Positions 16,519 through 24,905 are shown, counted from the stretch's first letter. The stretch is 64,000 nucleotides of DNA from Pseudoalteromonas prydzensis (GCF_001661495.1 NZ_BDDT01000001.1:248001-312000), one strand, 5' to 3'. Notes: generated from the sequence alone by a model not told the origin. Translations and numbers: made by a program.

Positions 16519-18363
16519 TCAAATATTCTTCGCTATTAACTCAGCTTTCAACAAGCCACCTTTAGTCAGTAGCTTAGGCGCAAAACTTGGGTTACGTTTT
16601 GACTTATAGGCATCAAGTATTAACTTAAGGCCATGCGCTTCTAACAATGAAATATTTACTTCTGTATCCATCTCGGCTGATTCGATGAAATCATCTGAAA
16701 AACTGGGGGCAATTATTAATACTTGTGCTACGCGTTTACCCTGATTTTCTGCGCGGGTTACATAGGCTTTTACTTGGCGAGACGTTGTAGAGTATTTTGC
16801 AAAATCACCATTTTTACAGGTTTTTGCTTCTCCAATAATTATGTCGTTATCGCTGAGCGAAATTACTATATCGGCTTTATCTTTAGTGGTGTTTAAGTCT
16901 TTTCGGAGATCTTCATCAATATTAAGTTCTAATATTTCAAAAATAGCTTTTGTGACTTCTTCAAACTTAACGCCAATGTCAGCTTCAATTACATCAGCGC
17001 CCGCCTCTCTTAGCGCGTTAATATCACGACGAGCTAGTGCATCATAATTTTCAATCAACTTATCTGTCGCATTAGCAAAGCTCTCTAAAATAGCAAAGCG
17101 TGGGTTACCACGTTTAGACAAGCCCATACTGTCGCGAACTTCTTTTACTTCATCATTTGAGAGTAAATATAAAATATCATGAGGTGTGATACTCAAAGCT
17201 CGAAGCTTTTCAGTGTCTATCACTTCGTTAGCTTCGAGTTCAAACGCTTCCTTTAACACAGCTTGCATTGTTGGGAAATGTTCTTCTAATGTTTTTAGAA
17301 GCTGTTTAAAACCGCTTGCACTTAGTGAATCAAACTCTTTTTCTGTTGCACCTGATAACGATGACAATATCAGGCCAATGCGCTCATCTAAGGTTGTGCC
17401 TAGTTTGTCGGTATCAATTTCTAAATCTTGTATCAGCTGCTTTAGCCTGTCTTTACGTTGGTTTTGGTTATCTTCAACGTTATGAATATCGTCTGATAAT
17501 AAATTTGCAGCACTAATACCTGAATGAATAATTGTTTGAATTTTATCTGTTCTGCTTACACCTCTAATTTTACGACCATGGGCTTTAAGTGCATTTGAAA
17601 GCTCGGCATCAGTGCAAGTTCTTAATATTCTTAACACATATTTATCTGCAAGATCTTTTCCTTGAATTTCATTCAGTAAGGTAACTATTTCATCAGGAAT
17701 AAATACTTCTTGGCGCTTTTTACTGATAAATAATAGCCCCATATCTCTAAGGCTATTTAAAGCGTCTAGTACACCATTTTTAGGAATAACATCAACTAAG
17801 TGCTCTACAGCTGCACACTCATCTGTAGTTAGATTTAACTCATCTGCAAGCACATTAAGAATACTGCGTTCATCATCGGTAACTTTGGCATCACGGTTAT
17901 TCTTTTCGTCATTAAAATATGCTTCTTTCATACAAGCGTGATAGATTTTTAATGCTCGATTTCTTTCTAAAAAACTCTCACCAGAGCCTTGATGAATACA
18001 CTCTTTTAATTCTTTTGAAAGCGTAGATAGCTCAGCCCACTCTTTTTCATAAAGCGATTCAATCCAGCTTATTCTGGCAACCCCGTTGCCGTCACGACTT
18101 AAAATATTAACCAATAAGTTAAGCTGCGCTGTACTCATTAGAATCTGTTCTTTTACAGAACCTTTGAAGAACTCGCGGACGGTATTAAACAACTGAGTTA
18201 TTTCGCTGCCTGATGCATTTTTGATTTGGCCGTCGATATTGTCGATTGTTTTAGCTAAAGTTTTATTATTTTTAGCAGCATCAGAACAAAGGCGATCGAG
18301 GCATGAAATGAATTTAGATTTTTCGACTTGGTTAACAATTGATAAAACTTGGTTGAGTTTCAT
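16519..18363 (-). CDS. Large protein with C-terminal PD-(D/E)XK nuclease domain
   Basis: The 614-residue protein is mostly helical and charged over its first about 450 residues, which I cannot assign to a family. A stretch at about 265-285 (LSNALKAHGRKIRGVSRTDK) resembles SAP-like DNA-binding repeats. The C-terminus has a restriction-endonuclease fold: KADIVISLSDNDIIIGEAKT, with D498, E512 and K514 forming the D-x(n)-ExK catalytic set, followed by a helix with SRQVKAYV. It is the first gene of an operon with the KAP NTPase, and R1 copy F lies upstream in the same orientation. Together they look like a two-component sensor-nuclease defence module. The nuclease call is firm; the system call is inferred. 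Confidence 0.75.
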   Translation of the reverse strand: MKLNQVLSIVNQVEKSKFISCLDRLCSDAAKNNKTLAKTIDNIDGQIKNASGSEITQLFNTVREFFKGSVKEQILMSTAQLNLLVNILSRDGNGVARISWIESLYEKEWAELSTLSKELKECIHQGSGESFLERNRALKIYHACMKEAYFNDEKNNRDAKVTDDERSILNVLADELNLTTDECAAVEHLVDVIPKNGVLDALNSLRDMGLLFISKKRQEVFIPDEIVTLLNEIQGKDLADKYVLRILRTCTDAELSNALKAHGRKIRGVSRTDKIQTIIHSGISAANLLSDDIHNVEDNQNQRKDRLKQLIQDLEIDTDKLGTTLDERIGLILSSLSGATEKEFDSLSASGFKQLLKTLEEHFPTMQAVLKEAFELEANEVIDTEKLRALSITPHDILYLLSNDEVKEVRDSMGLSKRGNPRFAILESFANATDKLIENYDALARRDINALREAGADVIEADIGVKFEEVTKAIFEILELNIDEDLRKDLNTTKDKADIVISLSDNDIIIGEAKTCKNGDFAKYSTTSRQVKAYVTRAENQGKRVAQVLIIAPSFSDDFIESAEMDTEVNISLLEAHGLKLILDAYKSKRNPSFAPKLLTKGGLLKAELIAKNI

Positions 18364-18503
18364 TTAGTAGAGTCCTTTCTTATTATGTGGTTACTAACCT
18401 AGCAGCAATTTGTAATTAGAGCAATTTACATTCAGTTAATGTTCATTTTTAAGGCAAATAAAACAACGATTGATTAACACCAATCTACCAGCATACTCCA
18501 ACT

Positions 18504-18715
18504 CCCCGTGATCACACCTGAAACTAAGTTAATGATGAGTAATTTACAGCATGGATGCTGTAAAAAGCGTAGCTTGGCCATGGATGGCCTATCTACGCTG
18601 GTTACGTTCACATTATTAACGCATGTTGAAGATCAAGTGTGATCCTCGGGTGCGCCGTGGGATTCCAAAGGGCGGTCGGCGGCAGCCGCCCTTTGGTTGC
18701 CATCGCCAACGCGAT
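18504..18715 (-). repeat. R1 structured repeat, copy F (minus strand, complete)
   Basis: Read on the minus strand: hairpin ATCGC-GTTG-GCGAT (18702-18715), stem CCAAAGGGCGG/CCGCCCTTTGG (18665-18675 with 18686-18696), hairpin 2 outer stem AGCGTAG/CTACGCT with a 3x3 internal loop and inner GGCCAT-CC-ATGGCC (18566-18599), and hairpin 3 TTTACAGCAT-CC-ATGCTGTAAA (18543-18564). The closing stem pairs GATCACAC with GTGTGATC (18510-18517 with 18637-18644), extended by CCCG/CGGG. Nearly every stem differs from copy E yet still pairs. It precedes the nuclease-KAP operon. Confidence 0.85.
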
Positions 18716-18740
18716 AAAACCTCGAATAGAGGTTTTTAAT
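18716..18740. terminator. Hairpin with T run next to R1 copy F
   Basis: AACCTC-GAAT-AGAGGTTTTTA near 18719-18738 resembles the terminator before R1 copy C. Here too it sits directly at the outer (hairpin 0) end of the repeat. The remaining gene-free sequence to 18872 holds further repeat fragments related to the 1744-1825 component. Confidence 0.5.
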
Positions 18741-18872
18741 CCCTTTCCCAAAATCATCTATAAATCACGGCTAAAGCCGGTTCCTACAAAAACAAAGCGC
18801 GATATAAAATCGAGCCTACGGCACGACCTACAATTTAAAAGCTTCACTTTTCGCGCGAGGCAAGCTATACGC

Positions 18873-19958
18873 CTACGCGTCATACCTCGGTTTACCTTCC
18901 GCCACTAAATTAAGCTCCGCATCTCTATTAAGATATAACCCTGCACCAGCGGCTTGTTCAAAACTATCTTTCGCTAACCACAATTTAGCGCTGTTCGCCT
19001 GAGCCACCTGATATGCCCAATCACTTACCGAGCGTGATTTATCAGCATCACAATTAAAATAATCACTGAGTTCACGGGTTATATGCTGGCTATTTAAAAC
19101 GAGGTTTTGTTCTTGCCAACGTTCGCGGTGCAACTGCGCGGCTAAAAAGTCACGTTTGCTGTTATTACAGCTGCTATGCGCAGCCACAAAATTATGGCCT
19201 AAGTCGTTTGCGTAGCGGGCAAACGGTATAAAATGATCAACTTCAGTTTTATTGTTCAGCGACTTTTGGCAATAAAAACAATTGCCGTGTTGCAGCTCAA
19301 TTAGCACAGGTTTGGCTTTACTCAGGGCGTTGCGGTCAAAACCAAATAAAAAGTCGTGCAGTTGGCTTTGTGGGCCAATTAGCGCTTGGTTATGCTTAAT
19401 ACTTTGAATTTTTTGCAGCCAGGCATTTTTAGCCAAATACACCACCAAATCATAAAAGCGCCGAAAACAACTGGCGATACCAGCATTTAAGGTGATGAAT
19501 TTAGTGCTATTGGTATGTGGATATAAAAAGCATTCTGCTTGTTTTGCTAATATTTGTAAGCGCCACAATGGGCCACTTTTGAGTGTTGCCATTGCTGCGT
19601 TAAAGGTTGGCTTATAGAGCGAGCTTTGTTTTAACGCGCGTAAATTACGAATGTTGTTTTGTTGGCACTCATACAACACCGAAATCACTTTAGATTGCGC
19701 GCCAGAGTTTTGTTTAAGTAAAGCGCTTTCGCCTGTTTGTTCTGAGGCAAACGGCACTGCATGGTGCCAATATAGAGTTATGAGCTTGTCGGCTAAGGTG
19801 GCTAAGTCAATTTTCAGCTCTGCTTGCTCAGATATAAGCGGTTGCTCAACACATACATCAGCCAACGCATGCAACAACGCAAACTTATACGTTGCACTAA
19901 AGTCACCTTCCACCAGCATGCGCTGAATATAGGCAATAAAGTCGAGTTGCTGCCTCAA
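18873..19958 (-). CDS. HNH endonuclease in the deaminase operon
   Basis: The 361-residue protein is helical for its first about 220 residues. It then has an HNH nuclease core: NCFYCQKSL (zinc-binding CxxC), EVDHFIPFARY (the catalytic His pair region, about residue 240), HNFVAAHSSCNNSKRDF with the second CxxC-like pair and the final N and K. HNH proteins nick or cut DNA. The start is a TTG at 19958 that overlaps the TGA of the deaminase gene (TTGA), with AAAGG 8 nt upstream. This tight coupling to an AvcD-like deaminase suggests a common defence role. The first 220 residues are unassigned. Confidence 0.78.
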   Translation of the reverse strand: MRQQLDFIAYIQRMLVEGDFSATYKFALLHALADVCVEQPLISEQAELKIDLATLADKLITLYWHHAVPFASEQTGESALLKQNSGAQSKVISVLYECQQNNIRNLRALKQSSLYKPTFNAAMATLKSGPLWRLQILAKQAECFLYPHTNSTKFITLNAGIASCFRRFYDLVVYLAKNAWLQKIQSIKHNQALIGPQSQLHDFLFGFDRNALSKAKPVLIELQHGNCFYCQKSLNNKTEVDHFIPFARYANDLGHNFVAAHSSCNNSKRDFLAAQLHRERWQEQNLVLNSQHITRELSDYFNCDADKSRSVSDWAYQVAQANSAKLWLAKDSFEQAAGAGLYLNRDAELNLVAEGKPRYDA

Positions 19959-22171
19959 AGTATTACCTTTACGTTTTTAGCTTGGGGTTTTCCTTTATTA
20001 TCAAATGGCTCAAATGATACTTTTACGCCACGTTTTAACTTATCTTTAGAACAATCAGCAACCTGTGCGAATGTAAAGTAATAATCGTTTTGCTGTTCAC
20101 TTTCAATATGACCATAGCTTCTTTCTTCATCTAAAAACTTAATAGTGGAAGTTTTTACTTGTGAACTATTATAAGTACTGACTTTTTCGGCTACTTCTTG
20201 CTCTGGTATTTTTAAAATTTTATCTGCAAAAGTTACGCTTTCACCTTTAAGTGGAACAAAGCTAACAAGCTCATTATCTTTGGGTATATAATTTTTATCT
20301 TCAATATTCTGCTCGTTGAAAGGAAAGTCTTTACCAGTTTCAGAAACTATATATCCATATGAATTCTTTTGATTCCAAAACTTAATTCTAGAAATTTGTC
20401 GATTTTCATTTCTCAGTTTATATTTTTCATGGAAGGCCTTGAGTACATTATCTCGTATTTCACTGAAGCTCTGTTTAAACAGTTCTTCTAACTGCCTCAT
20501 AAACTCGTTTTCAAAAAATTCGTTATGAGATGAAGTAATAGGTATACGCGGTACTGAAATTTTATCCCTGTCTAGTTGAATAGCTTGAGAGCCACTCTTT
20601 CGCTTAATTTTTCTGCCACTACCCATATTCATAGAGAACAAATCAACATAGCGACTAGGCCCCACACCAGAATAAGGCTCAAATACAAGTTTTAGTTTAT
20701 TTTGAATAACATTATCATTGGCAATTGCTGATGATTTGGTAGAAGTATCATTACGCCTAGCATTAATATCTAAATAAGCCTTAGTAATATTATTAATTGC
20801 TTGCTGTTTGTTTTCTTCGTCCAAAGCGATTGTGAGCTTTTCTGGATCAAAGATTGAATCATCATGAGAATCCGCAGCCCTACTTTTAGGATATGGTTCT
20901 ATATATTGAACCTTATCTATTCCTGCTGCTACTAAGTGCTTTGCACAATTGTGACATGGGTATGTTGTGCAGAACATATGCATACCTTTCACTCCAGTAC
21001 CATTTCTGGCAGCGCTCATGAGTGCCGACATTTCAGCATGCACTACTCGACCATATTCAGTAATATCTTTTAAAGTTGATTTTTGAAGTATTATTTCTGC
21101 TTCAGCTCTATTACTTTCAGAAATTAAAGCCTTATCGACAAATAATTGTATTAATTCATCAGCTAACTTATCTTTAACTACTGCATTAGTATCATAGCCT
21201 ATTACATAGTCTCTTTGGTCAACAGATTGCTTTAATTTGGCTTCATCCTCTACTGTATTAGCAATATAGAAATCGTCTGCCCAATATTGTCCACCGCCAG
21301 ATTTAGGGACTTCATTGGCACCTAAAGCTATAACATCATTAAGCTCATTAACTATAGCACTTCCAACTTGGCGTGAAAGGTCACCAGATCTCAAAGCACT
21401 GGTATAGGCAAGGAACATGCTATGTTCGGACTGGGTTGGAGTTACAATAGGCGCGCCAAAAATCAAGTCAACATAGCGCTCAATAGATTTGCTTAATAAT
21501 TCATCCAGTTCTTGAATTTTACATTTAAAACTTTCTGAACTTAGGTTGATAAAAAAATCAGAGAGAAGATAAGTTTTACCTAAATCATTTGAAATATCAA
21601 TACATTTACCATCGATTTCAATAGTTTCTTTGAGCTGACTATAGTCATCATAAATATACTTAGCTGCTTGTATTAGGGCTTCATTATCGGAATAACCTTC
21701 AAGTTTAAACTGTTCTTTTTTTAAGTTAACTCGGTCCAATAAGGGCCCTGTAATACCTATAGTAAATAATGAGTCTTTGTAAACTGTTTTTAGCGCATTA
21801 AGCTCTTTTGGGTGTGTAACATTATCAATTATATAAACCGTATATTTTTCAGTATCTTTCCTGATCTCTTGAACTCTTTTAATTATAAGTGAGCTAATTA
21901 AATCATGCGGTTCATACACTTTCGTCGCATCTTCATTTACTTCATTTAGTACTAGTTCTCTAAGACCGGATAAATATCTGCTTTCTATATCAACTCTATT
22001 TTGAATACTTGAGCTTTGCCCAACTTGTGAACTCGAGTTAATGTCTAGTAGGTTAACTCTTTTTATTTTATAACCATAATTACCTACTGAGGTTTCCAAT
22101 TTTTGGATAATTTTTTCTACATTTATTCCTCTTGGTGCGACTAAGGCTATAAATATTTCATAATTAGTCAT
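19955..22171 (-). CDS. AvcD-like anti-phage dCTP/dCMP deaminase with two C-terminal cold-shock domains
   Basis: The 738-residue protein has the two-domain plan of anti-phage dC deaminases (AvcD/DCD): an N-terminal kinase-like P-loop region (IALVAPRGINVEKIIQKL onward) and a deaminase with HAE (H378, E380) and PCHNC (C406, C409) zinc and proton-shuttle residues. The family marker FEPYSGVGPSRYVDLF follows. These enzymes deplete dC nucleotides during phage infection; Vibrio cholerae AvcD is controlled by the sRNA AvcI. Here about 150 extra C-terminal residues form two cold-shock-like domains: RIKFWNQKNSYGYI (about 595) and TIKFLDEERSYGHI (about 675) to the end. Such domains bind RNA or ssDNA, so they may sense or regulate. 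It lies between a methyltransferase and an HNH nuclease gene in one operon. Confidence 0.85.
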   Translation of the reverse strand: MTNYEIFIALVAPRGINVEKIIQKLETSVGNYGYKIKRVNLLDINSSSQVGQSSSIQNRVDIESRYLSGLRELVLNEVNEDATKVYEPHDLISSLIIKRVQEIRKDTEKYTVYIIDNVTHPKELNALKTVYKDSLFTIGITGPLLDRVNLKKEQFKLEGYSDNEALIQAAKYIYDDYSQLKETIEIDGKCIDISNDLGKTYLLSDFFINLSSESFKCKIQELDELLSKSIERYVDLIFGAPIVTPTQSEHSMFLAYTSALRSGDLSRQVGSAIVNELNDVIALGANEVPKSGGGQYWADDFYIANTVEDEAKLKQSVDQRDYVIGYDTNAVVKDKLADELIQLFVDKALISESNRAEAEIILQKSTLKDITEYGRVVHAEMSALMSAARNGTGVKGMHMFCTTYPCHNCAKHLVAAGIDKVQYIEPYPKSRAADSHDDSIFDPEKLTIALDEENKQQAINNITKAYLDINARRNDTSTKSSAIANDNVIQNKLKLVFEPYSGVGPSRYVDLFSMNMGSGRKIKRKSGSQAIQLDRDKISVPRIPITSSHNEFFENEFMRQLEELFKQSFSEIRDNVLKAFHEKYKLRNENRQISRIKFWNQKNSYGYIVSETGKDFPFNEQNIEDKNYIPKDNELVSFVPLKGESVTFADKILKIPEQEVAEKVSTYNSSQVKTSTIKFLDEERSYGHIESEQQNDYYFTFAQVADCSKDKLKRGVKVSFEPFDNKGKPQAKNVKVIL

Positions 22172-22204
22172 TTTAATTCCTTTAATTATTCTATAGGTAT
22201 TTAA

Positions 22205-22792
22205 TTATTTCTTTACTACGGCATTGAGCCACACTTCATTTTCGCGCTCTGGTCGCTGATCAATACTTTGCCATTGTTTTAGTATTTTCAGCTCGGTGTG
22301 ATGAGTAATGAGCGCAGTTAATCCGTCTTCGTTTAAATCGGTAAATTCGCGGCCGTTATGTTCGCGCTCTTGCATGCCGTATTTAAACGATACATACAAA
22401 ACCCCGTTGGTTTTTAATGCGTGTTGTAGGTTTAAAAATGCGCAGGGCAATTCACTTTTAGGTACATGGAGTAAACTGGCGCAGCACCAAATGCCATCGT
22501 ATTTATTGGTACAATTTAGCTGCTGAAAGGTTTTAACCTCTACAGCTTGTTGTAAGTAATTGCTGGCTAACTTTGCAAGATTTTCGCTTGCGTCAAATGC
22601 GCTTACGGTAAAGCCTTGCTGTTTAAAGTAGGCTGCATCGCGGGCAGAGCCGCAACCGGCATCTAAAATATGACCATGTTTGGGGATAAGCGGTAAAAAC
22701 TCAGCGTAAAGCGCCGACATATCAACATTAACTGTTGAGTCGCTAAAGCTTTGTGCGTTTTGGTTGTAGTAACTGAGTGTTTTAGTAGGCAC
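22205..22792 (-). CDS. Class I SAM-dependent methyltransferase, first gene of deaminase operon
   Basis: The 195-residue protein has a Rossmann methyltransferase core: motif I ILDAGCGSARDAAYF, the acidic residue after strand 2 in SAFDASENLAKLA, and motif IV-like YDGIWCCASLLHVPK. This is a small stand-alone enzyme of the type that modifies small molecules, RNA or protein (TehB/UbiE-like fold); there is no DNA-recognition domain. It is 33 bp upstream of the deaminase gene and probably co-transcribed. It could be a third component of the defence operon or a passenger; genomes sharing this gene order would settle this. Confidence 0.75.
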   Translation of the reverse strand: MPTKTLSYYNQNAQSFSDSTVNVDMSALYAEFLPLIPKHGHILDAGCGSARDAAYFKQQGFTVSAFDASENLAKLASNYLQQAVEVKTFQQLNCTNKYDGIWCCASLLHVPKSELPCAFLNLQHALKTNGVLYVSFKYGMQEREHNGREFTDLNEDGLTALITHHTELKILKQWQSIDQRPERENEVWLNAVVKK

Positions 22793-22939
22793 TAAATCTA
22801 CCGCTCCGTGGTTAATTAATAATACTTAACTACTAGCTTGTTAAGCTTTGATTAAGTTTAATCCTAACCTAACATGAAAATGTATTAAAAACATAGAGTT
22901 TTCCGATGAGTACCAAGTAGATAGCTTATTATTGATTTG

Positions 22940-23160
22940 CAGCTAGGTAATTAGTCTTGGTTATGAGCTTGTGTTGAAGGGCTAGGATCTAAAAAAGTAA
23001 CAAGAAGCTAGGTTCTAGGAAAGTGACTAGGCGCTAGGATTAACCCGCCGCCCGTTACCTTCTCTGTGTAGCGCAGCGCCTCGGTGTTCTCGGTGGTAAA
23101 ATAATTTTAAAAAATCGCAGGTGCAAGATTTACTCGTCACTCGCATCTCGGCGCTGATCT
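22940..23160 (+). repeat. R2 repeat fragment upstream of hipB-like gene
   Basis: This segment carries CTAGGTTCTAGGAAAGTGAC, the CTTCTCTGTGTAGCGCAGCG and CTCGGTGTTCTCGGTGGTAA components. They are the reverse complement of those in the left block and in the same sense as the array at 23,612-24,660. Apart from this, 22793-23237 holds only the HipB promoter. Confidence 0.7.
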
Positions 23161-23198
23161 TTTTAAATCACCTTGCAAACACATCAAATACCGCTAAA

Positions 23199-23209
23199 CT
23201 AATCATTAG
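23199..23209. promoter_or_regulatory. Palindromic operator upstream of the hipB-like gene
   Basis: CTAAT-C-ATTAG is a perfect palindrome about 30 bp upstream of the start codon, and a related AATGACTGAG/CATT pattern follows. HipB proteins bind palindromes in their own promoter; the link here is inferred. Confidence 0.4.
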
Positions 23210-23237
23210 CAACCTAATGACTGAGTAGGTAATCATT

Positions 23238-23537
23238 TTGAAATCTGAACAAGCATTAAAAATGGCGCAACGTTTGGGGGATTTAATCCGCCAGCACCGT
23301 ACTTTGCATTACACGCAGAGCACCTTTGCGAAGATGATTGGCGTATCGCGCTCTACAGTGCAAAAGCTGGAGCAAGGGGAAGTGGTTAAAAGTGATGTTT
23401 TATTTGAAGCACTGGTGGTGTTGCAATTACAAGGATCACTGCTCGATGAAATTAACGAATTAGCGGCTGATGTAGGCGGCTACAATGCACGGCAACGTAA
23501 AACCAATAAAACCCAGGTGATTAACGATGACTTCTGA
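23238..23537 (+). CDS. HipB-like XRE-family regulator (orphan antitoxin)
   Basis: The 99-residue protein has a helix-turn-helix of the Cro/CI type (FAKMIGVSRSTVQKLEQGE, about residues 36-54) in the context typical of HipB. HipB represses hipBA and neutralises the HipA kinase. The start is a TTG with GTAGGT upstream; an ATG nine codons later would cut into the first helix. Its stop overlaps the start of a HipA-like frame that is cut off after about 29 residues, so the antitoxin no longer has a toxin here. Confidence 0.78.
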   Translation: MKSEQALKMAQRLGDLIRQHRTLHYTQSTFAKMIGVSRSTVQKLEQGEVVKSDVLFEALVVLQLQGSLLDEINELAADVGGYNARQRKTNKTQVINDDF

Positions 23538-23625
23538 GTGTTATGTGTTTATTGATGGGCTAGAAGACAAACCCATTATTTGTGGCTTTTTTAAGTTAAA
23601 TACAAATACAGGCACTAGGTTCTAG
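23527..23625 (+). pseudogene. HipA N-terminal stub truncated by R2 repeat
   Basis: The frame overlaps the hipB stop by 11 bp and reads MTSECYVFIDGLEDKPIICG then FFKLNTNTG, the start of a HipA kinase. Homology stops at GGCACTAGG, the first bases of an R2 unit, and the frame ends in TAG at 23623-23625. The remaining about 400 codons of hipA are absent. This is a clean example of a toxin gene lost at a repeat junction. Confidence 0.7.
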
Positions 23626-24660
23626 GAAAGTGACAGGTGCTAGGGTTAATTCGAAGCTCGTAGCCCGAAACCCGCCGCTTTGTCTTCTCATTTACCCTCA
23701 TTCACTACTCTTTGTGCAAATAGATCTTTTAGTGATTTATTCACCACAGAGGTTATGAGGCGCTGCGCTTTAGAGGAAAAATATAAAAACTAGGTTCTAG
23801 GGAAGTGACTAGGTGCTAGGGTTTGCCCGCCGCCCTCGGTGGTAAAAAGGTTTTTAAAAAATCACAGCTAAAGCTCGTTCCTTCAAAATAAAGGCGCTAA
23901 GATTAGCCCCCAGCTTTTGTCTGCTCATTTGCCCTCATTCACTTCTCTTTATGCAAAATGTTTTTAAGTGATTTATTCACCACAGAGGTTAAGAGGCGCT
24001 GCGCTTTAGAGGAAAACACAATGGGTCTAATGTAAGTCGTGCTTTAGCGCGTCAATTTTCAATATTAGACATTGTCACCATAAATGGCGACCTACAAGGA
24101 AGCGCTAAGATTAGCCCGTTGCCCGCGGCCAGTAACCCGTCGCTCGTTACCTTCTCTGTGTAGCGCAGCGTCTCAGTGTTCTCGGTGGTAAAATAGTTTT
24201 AAAAAAATCGCAGGCGCTAGGATTAGCCCGAAGCTCGTCACTCGAAGCCCGCCGCTATTACCTTCTATTTATGCCAAATGTTTTTAAGTGATTTATTCAC
24301 CACTGAGATTAAGAGGCGCTGCGCTTTAGAGGAAAACACAAAGGGTCTAATGTAGGTCGTGCTTTAGCGCGTCAATTTTCAGTATTAGACATTGTCACCA
24401 TAAATGGCGACCTACAAGGAAGCGCTAAGATTAGCCCGTAGCTTTTGTCTGCTCATTTACCCCCATTCACTACTCTTTGTGCAAATAGATCTTTTAGTGA
24501 TTTATTCACCACAGAGGTTATGAGGCGCTGCGCTTTAGAGGCAATGACGAAAGGCGCTAGGTTTTAGGGAAGTAACTAGGGGCTAGGCTGTTTGCAGAAG
24601 CTCGTTGCTCGTAACTCGAAGCCGTTATCTTCTCATTTACCCTCAGTCAGATTTTCGATG
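23612..24660 (+). repeat. R2 repeat array (right side), about 1 kb
   Basis: No gene is supported between 23626 and 24905. The array is a mosaic of recurring blocks. One is CTAGG-rich (TAGGTTCTAGGGAAGTGACT); another is TTTACCCTCATTCACTACTC. A third is TGATTTATTCACCACAGAGG followed by GGCGCTGCGCTTTAGAGG. Segment 23951-24119 recurs at 24271-24439 (offset 320 bp), including GACATTGTCACCATAAATGG. The same blocks occur reverse-complemented at 1030-1830 and as fragments at about 30,169 and 30,690. The rest to 24905 is unremarkable AT-rich sequence and promoter. Confidence 0.8.
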
Positions 24661-24905
24661 CCCTTCGCAAGCTAAACCCAGACTAAATAACTAAATGAAC
24701 GACTGATTAACAAGGCTTTTTACTGTGTTTTGTTTACTTAACAAGCAACAACATTAATATAATGCGGCTATTTTTTACACAGCTGTAATTATTGATTACA
24801 AAACCGTTCAGGCCGGTCACATAACACACCGCCAAAATTGACTTAGATCAAATAACATACAGCTGCAGTGGTTAAAATATCACCAGACTTACTAAGGGCG
24901 TAATT

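Noticed and set aside
3781-18715. R1 copies as integron attC sites
   Set aside because: They fold and head gene cassettes, but no RYYYAAC/GTTRRRY core sites are seen, cassette genes lie in both orientations, and no integron integrase is present in the window.
18639-18908. 89-codon frame across R1 copy F
   Set aside because: It runs antisense through the structured repeat and into the end of the HNH gene; it is not conserved in the other copies.
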